Assembly (NCBI RefSeq): GCF_028858725.1
Contig: NC_084763.1
Span: forward strand, 22,501,501-22,565,500
Length of the DNA stretch: 64,000 bases
Direction: 5' to 3'
Origin: Colius striatus
Lineage: Eukaryota > Chordata > Aves > Coliiformes > Coliidae
Shown here piece by piece: positions 12,701 to 26,215 of this stretch. A program made the position numbers and the translations under genes. The notes under the pieces were generated by a model. It made no database searches. It was not told the origin of the DNA and saw only the letters and a list, made by a program, of their open reading frames with translations. Position 1 is the first letter of the stretch, and each line of letters starts with the position of its first letter.

Positions 12701-15700
12701 TAAGATTTAAAAGAAAACATTCCCTTTACTGAGTTTTGAAAGCATTAGCAATACGTTAGTGTCTCCCATAGGGAATCTGAGGACTTCATAATCTTCAAAT
12801 AACTTAAAGTTACAAATGACTTTATTATCTGTAATACTTCCCATGTTAAGATTTGCAGCAAGAATTTGGCTTGTTAAAAGCCATGGACAGTCAGAAGCAA
12901 TTAATGGTTGCAAGTCACTTCATTCTCAGACCCATGCTTTATCTAGCAAACTTTCTCCTTCATGTTCATGAATGTTACAGATAGAGCTTTTCTAATGTTG
13001 GTGTTTGCTTTCTTTCTGGGATTACATTTATGGTCCTTTTTTATGAGGTGTTTTATCATAGGCTTTCTCTGAGCATCCTTTCCATCACTCAGACTCTATT
13101 TGATGTGGCTGCGGATATTGGATGCCCTTGATATCCTATCTGACTGAGGCTACTTCAGAGGATCCTCTTGTCATCAGACAAACTCTTCTAGCCACATAAA
13201 CTAGATTACAGGGAGCAGAAAAAATGTTTAGACTAGCGTGGAAAATGATGTTTGCTCTGATCAGAGTGAGAAATTGCCCTGAAACTATAGGAATTTCCTG
13301 TTGCAAAAATATTGTGTAGGTCCTAAAATCTTTGCAGGCAATTTTTTCTCCTCTAGGCAGCTAGAAAGGTCAACGTGCCTTGGGGTAGGATGTAGGATTG
13401 CAGTGTTTAAGAGTTCATCTAGTCAGGAAATTACGGCTGTAAAGTTGCATAGCCCTGTCACTTATCATTACACAGCTCATTAAATTTCAGTTAATTGCAG
13501 CTTCACCCTAGTACGCAGGTCCTAATGTTTCTGTACCTAATTAGCACACTGAAATCCTAAAATCCAAATTATTTTCCTTATTTTAGACACTTCTTGAACA
13601 GAAAGCAATGGGATGTAGAGGATAAACTTGATCAGAACAGTAAAAATTATACCATGGTTATTCAATCCTCTAACTCAGTTTTTCAAGAAGCAAATTCTTA
13701 TTCCCAGAAGTGGCTGGAAATGCAGAGGAAATTATATTCCCTGCTGAAAGATAGTCTAATTTGTTCATTAGTGTATTTTCTTTTTCACTTCTTGTTTATT
13801 CTGTTTCTCTCACTTCTTATGTTCTTTCCCACGAGTGACTCTCTGGAGAATTATCTATAAATTATCTATCACATATTTGTGATCATGTAATCTTCTGGGA
13901 AGAGTCATGTCTCTGACAACCAAAGAAACATTTTATAAGCATAATCACAAGAAAAACTGGTTGAGTGACTATTTATTATAAATAACACACTCTTACTTTT
14001 CATTAAAACACTCAAAGTATATTTTAACATCCAAAAAGATCTGCTGCCAATGTCCAACTTAAAAAGCATGCTGGAATACATCTTGTCTTCTACTTGAAGA
14101 ATTCTCAGAATTCGCAGATTCTTTTAACAAAACTGGGTATTTTCTGTTATCAGAAATTAAAGCAAAAGTTGTAATTTAGAATTACTTATTCTAAATGAAT
14201 TTATTACATGAGTTTATCTCAGGAGTAAGCCATGATCCAGAGTCTTGACAGAGTGCTTTTGTCTCCAGAATAGGCTTTTACAGATGGATATAACATGCAC
14301 CAAGCTACTGTTCTCCTTATTTGAACAACTGACTTTTATTTTACAGTTAAAGAATCTGATCACTTTCAGTCATCCTTGTATGATAATGAGGTAAACAGCT
14401 TTTTTCTTATTCTCTCAAAATTGGCCATTTCAATTGACAGAACTTTATAGATGTTTAAAAAAAAAAAAAAACACCTGTAGGTATTATATATATTCACTAT
14501 GTAAGTTTATTATTTTTTGTAGCAATTTCATTGTAATTCACAATGTCTTTTTGATTGAAACTTCCATTTTTTTTCACATTTTCTTCATCATTTTCCACTG
14601 TGACATGCAAGATTCAACACTTCTTTCCAAATGAATCATCTTGTTAAATAAATTTAATTTGTAGGTAAACCTCATATTGGTGAGATGTTATCCCTGTGTG
14701 ATCTTCTATGAGGAGCTGGAAACATGAGTAAGCATGGTAACACATTAGCTATTGCTGCTGGTTTTACCAGGTTTTGCTATACTTGAGTCTAGACTGATTC
14801 TGTTAATTATGCTGCACTTACTATGGGCTATCTCTTCAGATACTCTACATTTTTGAAATTTATAAAGATCAATCCTGAAGGGGGAGAACTCATAAAGGTT
14901 TGTTTGTTTGTTTTTAAAAAAGCATTTAGTCTACAAATCTACCAAATACAATATTTCTCTGGGCTATAATATAGCATGCATTTATATTTTTAAAACTACC
15001 CTTTCATGTGTAGAAAGTGGCAATGAAGTGCTGCATTTATATTACCCATGAATCTTCTGATGCTAAATACTGTTGTCTGGGTAATAATAATTACTTGTTC
15101 CAAGATTATCTCAGCACAGTTGTTCCTACTAAGAGATGCTGGAACCCTGATACTGTCTCATGAGACATACATTTTCCATGCCGGACCAAATGTATAAATA
15201 CTAACATATCAAGTCTTGCAGAAACTGAGTGTTTTATGAAATCATAAGAGATTTTTCATCAACCTACAGATTAGCATTAGGCAGATTACAGAGAGACATG
15301 TCAGGGAGCCAGTGCTGAAAATCATGTGATGACCAAGCAGAGTAATCTTGTACCACTCTCCGTGTCACATTCTCAGCCTTTGTGGACCCAGAACAAAAGA
15401 CAGTCTTGTAAAGTGTGATCCTAGATCTCATGCTTGCTGATTTGAACAGTGCTTATGTGACTGATATTTTTAACCATAGTCACTTACCATTTGAGACCCA
15501 TATATGAAAAATTGCTATCTAGCCATCATCAGAACAAATGAGTCTTGTAGGTTACATCTGGAACAAATGAGGCAGTGTTCCAAGCTCCCCAGGAAAGCCT
15601 GCAAGGGCTTTGCCTGGCTGTTTGGTCGATAGCCGTCTTGGAGTCTTTTCCCCTTCCTCTGTTGATTGATGCTGAGGCACTCTGCCCCTGCATACTTCCA

Positions 15701-17469
15701 CAAAAATACAAATGTTCAGCCCTGATTTTACAGTTCATCACAGATCAGTTATTAATTTGCATTAATTTATCAAGTTCTGGAGGCCCAAAATCTTCACTCA
15801 GACCTTTTAGTTTATGTTGATGGCTAGTGTAAAGGGGACAGGACAGATGAACACTCTGTGCAGAATATTCTTCGTGCAGCCTGTTTTATGCGCTGAAGCA
15901 TGCCCATGCTATTACTCTTTTCAAAGGTGATACTGCTTGATCTTGCTGAAATGCCTCTGTTCATTAACAATGCTGCAGCTGTTAGACAATGTAGAGAATT
16001 TGAAGGTGTTTGCTCTCTCATAGACATGTCTGTTTAACCCCCAAAGTTCCACTAGCCAGAGTGGCAAACTGAAAGCAAGCTGGAGTTCCTCTGTTCTTTC
16101 AAGCATCATATTTTACATTGTGAAACTGTGCAGATGGAAACAGTGTTGCCCAAACATGCTTGGAAAGCCATTGTCGAAGCCTGTGTCAGATTTCCAGGGC
16201 TGTGTGTCCCACTCCCAACCTCTAATAATTGTAACAGAAGTAACAGCTCTGAAGCACAGTAACATTACTGAAATGATGAACTTTCTTTATTTAAACTTTC
16301 CTTAACTTGAATCATGCAGGAGTGTTTGTCATTCTTACTTCTGAATGGACTTGAAAATGTTAAGGCTATTTTACAATTACCTTTCCTACCTTTTCAAAGG
16401 ACAAAATCCATGGTATGTATCTGTCTGTGACTGGACGCTTCATTCTGAACTTATCTCACTGCTCGGGAGTGTTCTTTTGCTGTCTCTGACTCATTGGAAA
16501 ACAAATAGCAGAAGCGTCTCCCTTATTATATCAGGCACATTGGTGTCTCCTTTCAAATTTTGGATCTAATTTTACATTTACATTATCAATTAGGAACACA
16601 CTGGCAAAAATGGAAGAACTTTGCTTGGAAGAGATCAGAATAAAGGTAGACATTCTTGCAGGCTTGAGCATTCCTTTTTATTTTGGAAAACTGTGGACAT
16701 GTAAGATTCAAAATTATATAAACACATTGATAAATTTATTTTCTGTGTAGGAGCTCTCTCCACAAGACTTAAACATATAAGCTCTTTCTGACTCTTTGAA
16801 AATAAATGATCCCTCAGAAGATTTTTAACAGAAAGCTTCAAACGCCTGATGTCGTTTGAAGAAAACCATGAAGATATTTTGTCATCCATGAAAGAAACAG
16901 CAGCATTTACAAACCTACATTACTATGATGTTGTTTTACAGTCATAGCCTCAATTCCTGTCCATTACTCCCTTCTGCAATAGCTTTAAACTACATCTATG
17001 TCTTCTAAATCCTCTTCTTTAACCTCCTGAATGACCACAGATTGCAGCTTTGCTTCTCTTAGAGTATTCATTCAGATTTCTTTCTCCTCTGTTTAGACAC
17101 ACGTGTTCATGAACATTAGGTTGAAGTTGGCCAATGGATTCAGAAGCAGTTGGATAAGGTGGGGAGAGCCAGCTGGATACCACAGCTGCACAGGTCCCAG
17201 AGATTTCACAAATCAGACTGCTGCACTCCTCTGCAACTTGCCCAAACTGGGTGTTATTTGGTATTACTTGTCAAACTGAAACTTGATCTATACATCAATG
17301 CCTTCATCTAAACAAAAGCAGAAAATCAGCTCCTTTGATTTGACCGCTTTTTTTTCTTTTCCAGAAAAGAAGGAGAAAAAGGCTCTTTGCTTATTTTACC
17401 TCTTCCTGTTTTCCCGTGCTGGCCTGTTTCTGGTTGTTTAGATAAGACGCAGTGTGGGCTGGTGTTCAG
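9707..17469. other. Gene-poor, mostly featureless
   Basis: Mostly AT-rich non-coding sequence. Open frames of 100-122 codons at 10944-11312 (+) and 11084-11395 (-) overlap each other on opposite strands and have no recognisable motif. A poly(A) run lies near 14457-14471 and a short GTTT array near 14899. No older repeat recognised with confidence. Confidence 0.5.
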
Positions 17470-17575
17470 GGCTGGCATTTGGAAAACCAGAATTTTGGTT
17501 TGCTCTTTTCTGCTGACTTATGGTGTGACCTTGAGGTAGTCATTTAGTTTCTCAACCTGTTTTTTCCATCTCGTT
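17470..17575 (+). mobile_element. MIR-like SINE relic
   Basis: The segment reads AAAACCAGAATTTTGGTTTG, then CTGACTTATGGTGTGACCTT, GAGGTAGTCATTTAGTTTCT, CAACCTGTTTTTTCCATCT. This parallels the MIR core-SINE order (GCTGTGTGACCTTGGGCAAGTCACTT...CTCTGTGCCTCAGTTTCC). It is an old, diverged copy in sense orientation; limits are approximate. Confidence 0.6.
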
Positions 17576-20500
17576 CAGACTGTGGCTCCTTTGCATGAGG
17601 GGCTGCAGCTCTGCAGAGATGGGGGGATCCTGTGGGTGAGGAGGAGGGACAATGGCACGAAGGTGTTGCCTTCTGGCACCAGCAGACTGTTAGGCCAGCT
17701 CAGTTGCTCACCAGACCGCACAGTTACACAGCATATTTAAGAGTTCAGCTGTTGATTTTAACCAGGGTAAGAGTAGACTCACTTGCAGTCCAGGCAGTGA
17801 TAGAGGAAGGCTGTTCTGCACAGCTCCTTTAAAAAATTATCCTTAGCTGGTGCATGTAAATTTTCAGATACTAAATTTTCTGTGGGGGAAGAGAGAGTTC
17901 GGTTTAATTAAGAGAACTATCTTCATATGACCTAAATTATTGTGATAGGTTTCAGATTTTCCATGTAAAATGTTTTCTAAATTTCTCCCATGAACTTCAC
18001 CAGAGAAAACTTTTCCAGATGAAATGCATCTTATCAACTGGATTTTAACATTTCTTTCAAAATGATAGTAAGCTTTAGCACAGAAGAAATGGGCATTTTT
18101 TACCAATGACTTTTAGGAAAATCAGGAAAGGAAGATTAAAAAAATACAAAGAAGCTTCCAGACCTGGGACATTGTCTTTTCTTAGCATCCCACTTCTAGT
18201 CAAGCACTTTGAGAGAGGCCAAAGAAAGCCATGAGAACAGAGAGCTATGGCAACTCTGCACATTTTGAAGATTAATTTCCAAAAGTCAAAGGTTATAATT
18301 TATCTCTTTGTTACTAAGAGACATGACTATATGGCTTCAATAGAACTTCTGGTGACATTAAGGTTGCAGTTACATTTTATCTTCTCTTGCTATTAAAGTT
18401 TTATCTTCTTTTCAGAAAATCAGAAATAACTTTGTATTTGAGATGTATACATATTTTTTACCATAATGCTTGCATTTGTTTATGACTGCTGAATACTTAC
18501 CCTTTTTTACTGTTGTCTGACATGGCTCAATGGCTTTGGTGAACTCCCAGTCTGTAGCTTGTCTGAGGGTTCAACTGCAAAGAACTAATATTGTAATCTG
18601 AAACGATTCTCAATAGTTTCTCAGAGAAATATGATTCAAACTTTCTCTGCGGTACAACTTTATTATGAACTTCAGTGATAAACTTTAAGGTCAAATGCTC
18701 AAACACTTGAGTTATGCAACTTGTCCCTCCATCTTTAAGGATCTTAGGCTGAAAGAGAGGAAACTGATAGCAGTGATGTATCTGAGTACTGTTATCTAAA
18801 GCAAACGTAACTTAAGACAGGTTAATATAAATTTGAGGTTGAAGAAATTCCTGGGATTGTTTCATCTTAGAGAGAATCATTTTGCATAAATCAGAGAATG
18901 TACTATGACTTCCTTTTTCTATCAAATGGGGTATTATAGGTATGTGTTTACACACACACACATTTACACCCATATTGTAGCCTCGCGCAGCTTTTTGAGT
19001 CTCTTGTGTGACAGGACTACTAAGAATCTTTAAAGTTTGCCTTTGGTAAAACCTCTGTTATAAAAATTGTGTGCTGCCATAGTTGGCTGAAAACTGAAAA
19101 AAAGAAAACTTGGGACCTTACCTAAACTCTGCCTTCCTAAAGCAAAACTCCTCAGCAAATCCAGTTGTGTAGCATGCAATCTAGCAATAAAAACAAAGCA
19201 ATCGCTATATAGCTCTTGTAGAGGACCTATGAAAGTCTTCTCACCTTTCTGTTATCCTTAGAGGGAGCCTAGATGAGCAGTATAGGTTAGATATGAAAAT
19301 TCTTGATTGCTTTTAGGCCTCTGGTAACACAAATAAATTGGGTTATAGATCCATATAAATGTGTGTAGCTGCTCTCCTGCTATACTCGTGCAGCTATTTC
19401 TACGATGGCACTGTCTGAAGCATTAAGAAATGTTTTCAGCTTGATAAAGAAAATAATCAAAATTCCCATTCACAGGAATTTAAGCCTCTGAAAGTGCTGG
19501 GTATGCTACCTGAGTAATTTTTACTCAGAATGCTTGTTCTTAAAGTCCTTGAAATTATAATATCCATACCCTTCTCCTTCAGGCACGCACAGACTCTTGC
19601 AAATGTTATTGCTTCAAAAGCTGAACAAACCTGTTCTTGCAGCACTGGTAGATGCAATGCAAACAAATGCTAATTCTGGAAGAACTTTCTTTCCTTTGAC
19701 TGCAAGTTTTATGGGAAAAATAATATCCAGACTATTTTTTTTCTTGATCTTTTCACCTCATATAGCTTGAAGAAAAACATATTTATACTTTAAACAAACA
19801 AATGAAAAAAGTATTGCAGGTAAAATACTGTATCTGGTAACGTCTTCCTTCTTTCATATTCAGTTTGACTCCAGGTTTAGTGAATGTTCTTTTAATATGT
19901 ATTTATGCTCAAAAATATACACTAAAAGGAATTCTCTTTGCCTTGGTATTTGTCTGTTCACAGTCTGCTAAAACTCTAGCTATAAATCCCTAACAGCAGT
20001 TTGCTGGTTTTGCTGCTTTAGGTTAACCTTAATGAGGTAAATCAAGCCATTGGTGTCTAATTGGGCTTTAATGAACTGCATTCCTCAGGGGGAGATTTAT
20101 GAAGAGTTTACCTGACAGAAACAATTGCACCAGGGAAACTCCTTCATCCTCTCTTTCCTCCTTCCATTCAGCAAGGAAAAAAATAAAGCAGGAGACATGG
20201 AACAGCACAAAGCTGTAACTATTGTGTTGCTGTAGTTGAAAGCAGTCTCAAATTAACTAGGAATCTCCATCAGTAGATGGAAGAAATATGTGCTCTTCTT
20301 TGGATATGTTTCACTGCCATCCTGGTCTCTTTTGGTCTGTGAATAGAAGAGCAGCCAAAATGCAGATGTATTGCAGTCAACTTGGATTAATCTGCTAAGA
20401 GAGCGGAGGTTACTGCTCTAGTGCTTCCCCATGCAGGAAACCACAAAGTGTTAGAGATGAAGGTCACTGGGTTATTAGGAAGGGCCCACAAGTTTGTCTG

Positions 20501-23500
20501 CAACATATTATTCTCTCCTAGAAACAGGACAAGAAATAATAATGAAAATAGCTTAAAATTGCATAAGATGTTGAGATGGAAGAGTAAATCTTTCTCTGCA
20601 TCAAGCAGAGAGCCTGAAACAACCTCCAGCTATTTAAGGTGTAGCTAAAGGTGTTCAGGTAAATGTGACTGACTTACGTGATTTGACCTGTCACCTGCTT
20701 TCCTAGGCCATGGCTCAGTGTGGAAAGATGGTTTCTAGTTTCCTCTTGCTATCTGCACTTAGCTTCAAAAGGACACTTATCGTGTAACAGGTTTCAAAAC
20801 CCATTATGCCAATGGATCTGAAATTTAAATTCTTTGTTTATGCTCCAGGTAGGGCTTTGTCTCCCTCAGTACACAGATTACTTTATTGACAATTCTTTTC
20901 CTCTAAATGTCTATGGCTGCATTAAAGGTGAAACTATCCATGCAAGGCCAAATGAATATAGCTCATATTTGCATGTTGCTGTTAGCTAGTGATAGGAAAT
21001 GTTGAACTAACACATTCTTTAACCAAAGATTCAGATACAGGCACTGCATTTCCTGCCACCAAAAAGGAAATGAAGAATTTCTGCTGGCAAAAGCTATCCC
21101 TCTATCGGCCTCCTAAATGGTGAGTTGTGTATTAACCTAATACAGTTTTTACGGACCATCATAGCCTGCTGTGGATCCTCAAGGATATATGATGTGCCAT
21201 CAAGCATTCAGAAATCGTGACCCAGGCCTAAAATATAATTGGATTGCCATAGGATCAGGAGGCTTGCTAAACAACAAAAAAAAGCACCAATATGTACCTT
21301 GTGGCTCTTCTTTTAATTTGATTCTCTGCTTTTGAGCTTCTTGTTTGCAGGAAAATTATCTTTGCAAACAGAAGGGCTAGGAAGTGTATCTGTGAGAGAG
21401 GGAGGAAGGGAGGGAGGAAGGGAGAGAGATGGGAGTTCATCATCGTAGGAGTCCTGAGCTCTGTACTTTCAGAAAAAAAAGAAATATCATTGTATTGGAC
21501 CCTGCAGCAGTTTCAAGGTAAAACGGGGATTTCCTTGTGCTGCAGTAATGGGTAGCTTCTCCTACAGTGGGCTAATTTTGAAAAACATGCAAAGAACCAT
21601 GATGGTTTTTGCCAAAGGGAAGATGATTAGACCTCCAGTAGCCTTTTTTTAATTTTTTTCTTCTCTAGCTCAGTGGCTCCAGGCCACAAAGCAAGTTTCT
21701 AATGTGAAAATCTGGAATAAAATTAAATCCTTCTTGCTTCAGATAACAAACCCCCAAACTACTTAATATTAAATACCTGGCATCAGAGAGAGTGCAATTT
21801 GAACATGTCTTCAATCAAACTTTATTACTATTAAGCATGGAAGGCAGAATATCTTTAATACAAGCGTTACAACTTAGAAACTGACTTGCTGCCAATCTGC
21901 CTCAGACTTGCCTTTCCTATGGTTGGCTTTCCTGACGTCTCAGCTTTCTCATCAGCCTCAAGCTGACATCCCCACCAGTGACTGTGTGCTCTCAATGGCT
22001 GGTAACACAGGAAGGATCATAAGACTGGGTCGGAGCCCAGCTTCAATACTGAATCAGCTGCCATGAATATGTCCCCAAAATTCCTCATCTCAAAATTAAT
22101 GGTATTTGCATGGCTCAGCACCTGCATATCTAATACCTGATTATATACTAGGGTCCAAAATACTGATGTTAATAATTACCACTGAGTAATCCTAGAGCTT
22201 TAGAAGACGGAAGAGAGACAGAGGGAAAAAGAAAACTTATATAAACTGAAAAGAAAAGAAATTCTGGTAAACTGATAACACATTTAATAAGTCTCTGACT
22301 GCTTCTCAATGAAATAACACTGATGAGAAAATGTTTTATACACATTGGTATGGTCTGGTTCATCTTCCCATGTTGTGTTCTTTCTGCTTAACACATACAC
22401 ACCTGATGAGTTTTCTTGCGTGTTACAGGTCTTGTTCTTTTCAGTAAAATCCACTAAAGGAGCAATTAATTCTTCTGTGTCAAATAAGCCCCTATTGCAA
22501 CAGTTATTGATGGAGAAAATAATGGAGAAATGCTATAATTTCTAGTTGAATTATATTGTAGTCCCAGATTTGCATTACATTTGAATACATCTTATTGTAT
22601 TTTCTATGTGGATAAAGCTATATACAATGTAATAAAAATATTTAGCAGTAACAAACAATAGAAGAAATTAATACTAACAATGAATGCAATCTGAGTGCTT
22701 GTTAATATTTCAGGAAGAACACTTTATGGAAGAATATTACCATTAAAATTCATAATATTTGGTATATGGTAATTTTCTGTGTTCTCATCCATAATGTGTT
22801 GTATAACAGATAAAATGGTGTCTGTGCTGGTAAATATGGGAGATAGAGAAAATTCTCTTAAAGCTATGAGCAATCCATCTCTCTCAATATCACTTACACA
22901 TATAAACATTGCAAGTATTCATTCATCCATCTAGCTCGGATGAGTCTTTACAGGAAAAGCTTTGTGCTTTTTTTTAGTATCTCATATAGGAAAGATCTTC
23001 ATATTCTACACACAAAAAGATCTTTATCTTGGTTAAAATCCCACAAAGTTGCTGCTGGCTCCTGAATGATACAAAATGTAAATATTACTTCAGCCTGGAA
23101 TTTAAATCAATGTATAGTTTTTTTGACTTTTGGTATCTTTCCTCTAAAATGATGTGTGCTTTCAGCATCCAGGTACATTTTTTCCTTTACCCTTGCTCCC
23201 TGGCTGTTAGAATGCAAAAAGCATCAATCTCCTTCCCCCTAACTCACTGGAGTCCACCCGCAATGGCGTCCAAGAACATGTGATTCACACATTTGCTGCA
23301 ACATCTTCTGGGGATTTATGGTTTCTCAAGCTGCCACCATGAACTTATACCAGGAAATACTCAGGCCAAGGGTTAAGTGCATTTTTTACTATATCAACCA
23401 CTTTTGTAAATGGTGTTTTTGAGGAAACATTAAATCTTACAGTGCATGTAAATATTTTAACAAATTTTTCAATCTGCTTTATTTATATGCTGCAACACTT

Positions 23501-24394
23501 ATATACCATGTTTGGAATGACATTTCTTCAAACCATTTCTTTTCATACCGTAAGTGCACTTATGCAAAGGCAGGGTACCTTTTTTGGTGGCTTAAATGTA
23601 CTAAGGGCATTGAGGGTAATTTTTCAGACACTGTTAGTGTTTTGTTGCTTCTACACATGCAATTAATTACAAAAATCTTTTCAAACACTGAAATTCTTGT
23701 TCAATTACAGTTATGAAAATGTATGGTGAGACTGACTTAACATTTTTGTTTAATTAATGGCTGCACTAAACTATCTGATTTCCTAACTGCAGTCATATGC
23801 AAACGTTTGTGTTGACACTTAGAGGAGTGTTGATGGAGGCTAATCTCTCTGCACTTCCTCTACAGGCACTGGAAAGAAAGGAGCTCCTTCAGACATACGA
23901 TTTAGAGTGTCTGAAGTTAAGCTCCTGCTCTAAATCCCCCTTCAAAACTCCCTATCATTGACGTGCCTCCTCATTGAAGTGAAGCTTTGTGAATTCCTCC
24001 TTTGTTGTTGAAATATGAAATGCATGTATACTATACAAGAAAATGAATAGCCAGCTAAAATGCTGGTGCTGAAAGTTCTCCAGAAGCAAAGTTTTCAATT
24101 TTTTTTCACTCTCTGGAGGTTGTCAAGAGTCTACAGAGAATGCTAGGAGTCAAAAACACCTCGTAATATCTGAATCTTTAGGTTTTTCTGATGACACTTT
24201 GAGTCTAGCACAGTCTCTACAAATGCATGAGTGATCCTCAGCTACTAATCTGATTCTCAAAAAAGAGCAGGGTTGGGAACTGATGCCCTGCAGAAGCCCT
24301 GGTAAAGAAAGAGAAAGGCAAAGTATATGGGCAACCTTTGAAATTTTAGGCTGCTTCAAAAGGTGATAAACCTAACAAAGTAATCAAGCAGGAA
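17576..24394. other. Gene-poor, nothing recognised
   Basis: AT-rich. Contains a short CA run near 18951 and the purine tract listed separately. No coding exon, RNA gene or mobile element seen. Confidence 0.5.
21394..21429 (+). repeat. Purine-only GGAGGAAG-type low-complexity tract
   Basis: A 36-base run with no pyrimidine, made of GAGAGAG, GGAGGAAGGGAGGGAGGAAG and GGAGAGAGA words. It resembles a decayed GGAA/GGGA microsatellite. Confidence 0.85.
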
Positions 24395-24545
24395 CTGGTG
24401 ATGTTCCCCAGGATCCTTGCTGGGTCCAATATTACTCAAAGTCTTCATTAATGACTTGGGTGATGAGTCAGACTGTGCCTTCAGCAAGTTTTCTGATGAT
24501 ACAAAACTGGAATGAGTGCAAACTGGGAGGAGCTATAGCCAAAAA
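24395..24545 (+). mobile_element. CR1 ORF2 fragment (reverse transcriptase catalytic region)
   Basis: Reads as avian CR1 ORF2 in sense orientation: CCAGGATCCTTGCTGGGTCC, then TCTTCATTAATGACTTGGGTG, AGCAAGTTTTCTGATGATAC and AAACTGG. Translated, TTCTGATGATAC supplies the FSDDT (F/YADD-like) reverse-transcriptase signature. Short, with both ends missing. Confidence 0.8.
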
Positions 24546-25516
24546 ATCTCTTAAAATTCAAACTGCACTGGGTACCACTAAATGAGAACTAGGACCAGTG
24601 ATTGACATCAGTCCAACTTTGAATGTTGATTTTGTGCTCTTTTGTAGCTCTGTTTTGGTTCAAGAGTTTAATCCACTACTGCTCTGTCATCTTCTTTAAG
24701 GTGTTTTTCTGGCTTCTCAACAACTTTGGAAAACACGGAGCTCTTCCCCAGGAAATAAAATGCATTCAATTAAGGTACCTGGATTTAGAAGTCCTCTGCT
24801 TGAAAATGAAGACAAACCAGGATGATTAGTATCAGGTTTGTGTTTGCCAAGGGCAACATCATCTTGGTTTGGGGAAAGGCAGTGCACAGTCCCAGGATAC
24901 AGGCAGAGAAATCACTGCTGAGAGTCATTAGCCAATACAGCCTGGGTAGAGGGCAGAAGACAGCTCACAGCTGTGGACACAGCCCCATTGCATCCTATCC
25001 CATTCTGCCAGAAACTTGGAGACTCAACATGTTTCCTCAACAGGACTATTCTCTTGCTCAAAATTAAAACAAGAACTTGGCCCCCAGTTGAAAAAACATT
25101 TCATTTTTCACGCTAGTTTCTTTTAATTCTTCACAGCACCTCCAGACAAATTATTACAGAATTAAAATGGAAAGTCAAGTATCAAAAGAATCTGTATTCT
25201 TTACTAGTTTGAACCATGTTCTTAAAGTTCTTGTGATATTTTTCTCATTGAATGTGACCTTCTTGTGACCCTTGTTAAATTTACTGTTAACTGACTACAG
25301 TTCTAACTGTAAGTAATTTCTTTACCATAGTACAGGTAACTTTTGTGAGTATCTGGAGAACACTTAGACATTGGATGTGTGTGACAAGTGCTATTAGCTT
25401 GCAGTGCTGGATTTTGTCCTACTTTGTTTCAGAAACTGGAAATTTGCCAGATTGTGAGAACATTCTAATTTTGGGATATAGCTATAAAAGCTGAGTGTCT
25501 GAGTCCTCACATGGTC
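24546..25516. other. Intergenic between CR1 and LTR, nothing recognised
   Basis: Short open frames at 24623-24829 and 24822-25067 (+) carry no recognisable domain. CR1-like similarity may trail on weakly after 24546. Confidence 0.45.
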
Positions 25517-26215
25517 TGTCATGGGTTTGTGTTGAGCTGTTTCTGGTAATAGGGAAGGGGCTGTAAAGATGGCTCCTGTAAGAAGTTGCTCAAAACTTTC
25601 CCCAGCTCTGAGTCAGACCCATTGCTGGGGCTGAGCCAATTGGGTGCCTCTGTGATCACTTTTTAAGAAGAAGGTGGAATAGGAGGGTTCTTCCTGTTTT
25701 TAATTCCTTTTTTTCCTTCTTTTCTGACTGGTGGTGGTTGAAAGAGTTGGAGGAGAAACAGGTGACCAGGCAGACCTCAAAGTCAGTGACAGAAGAGAGG
25801 AGGAGGTGTGCTAGAGCAGAGACTGCCCTGCATCCCATGGGGAGATGGCAGATGTCCCCATGCACCGTGTGAAGAGAAGTGGTGAAACAGAGAGTCCTTG
25901 GCAGTTCATAGAGGACCCCACACCAGGAGTGGTGACTGTGCCCAGAGGAGGCTGTGAATTTGTGGGAGGGCAGCATTGTAGCAGGAGGTGCCTGGGATGG
26001 TGCTGCTGCAGAGCAGTCCCACGCTGGAGGAGTTCGTGAGAAGAAGCTGTAGCCGTTGGGAAGGACTCATGCCAGAGAAGTGCATTAAGGATTGTGTCCC
26101 ATGGGAGGGATCCTATGTTGGAGAAGGGGAAGAATGTGAGGAGTTCTCCTCCTTAGAGAAGAAAGAAGTGGCAGAGACCATCTGTGAGGGACTGACCACA
26201 TCCCCCATTCCCTAC
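25517..26215 (+). mobile_element. Diverged, 3'-truncated ERV-type LTR
   Basis: Starts TGTCATGGGTTTGTG and follows the same order of blocks as the solo LTR at 36207 (TGGTAATAGGGAAGGGGCTG; GCTTTCCCC-like; TGAGCCAATT; repeated CATGGGAGGGA...GGAG units; TTAGAGAAGAAAGAAGTGGC; CCATCTGTGAGGGACTGACC). Similarity is clear but interrupted. Sequence past about 26215, including the poly(A) region and 3' terminus of the other copy, is absent. Open frames of up to 106 codons here are LTR sequence, not genes. Confidence 0.65.
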
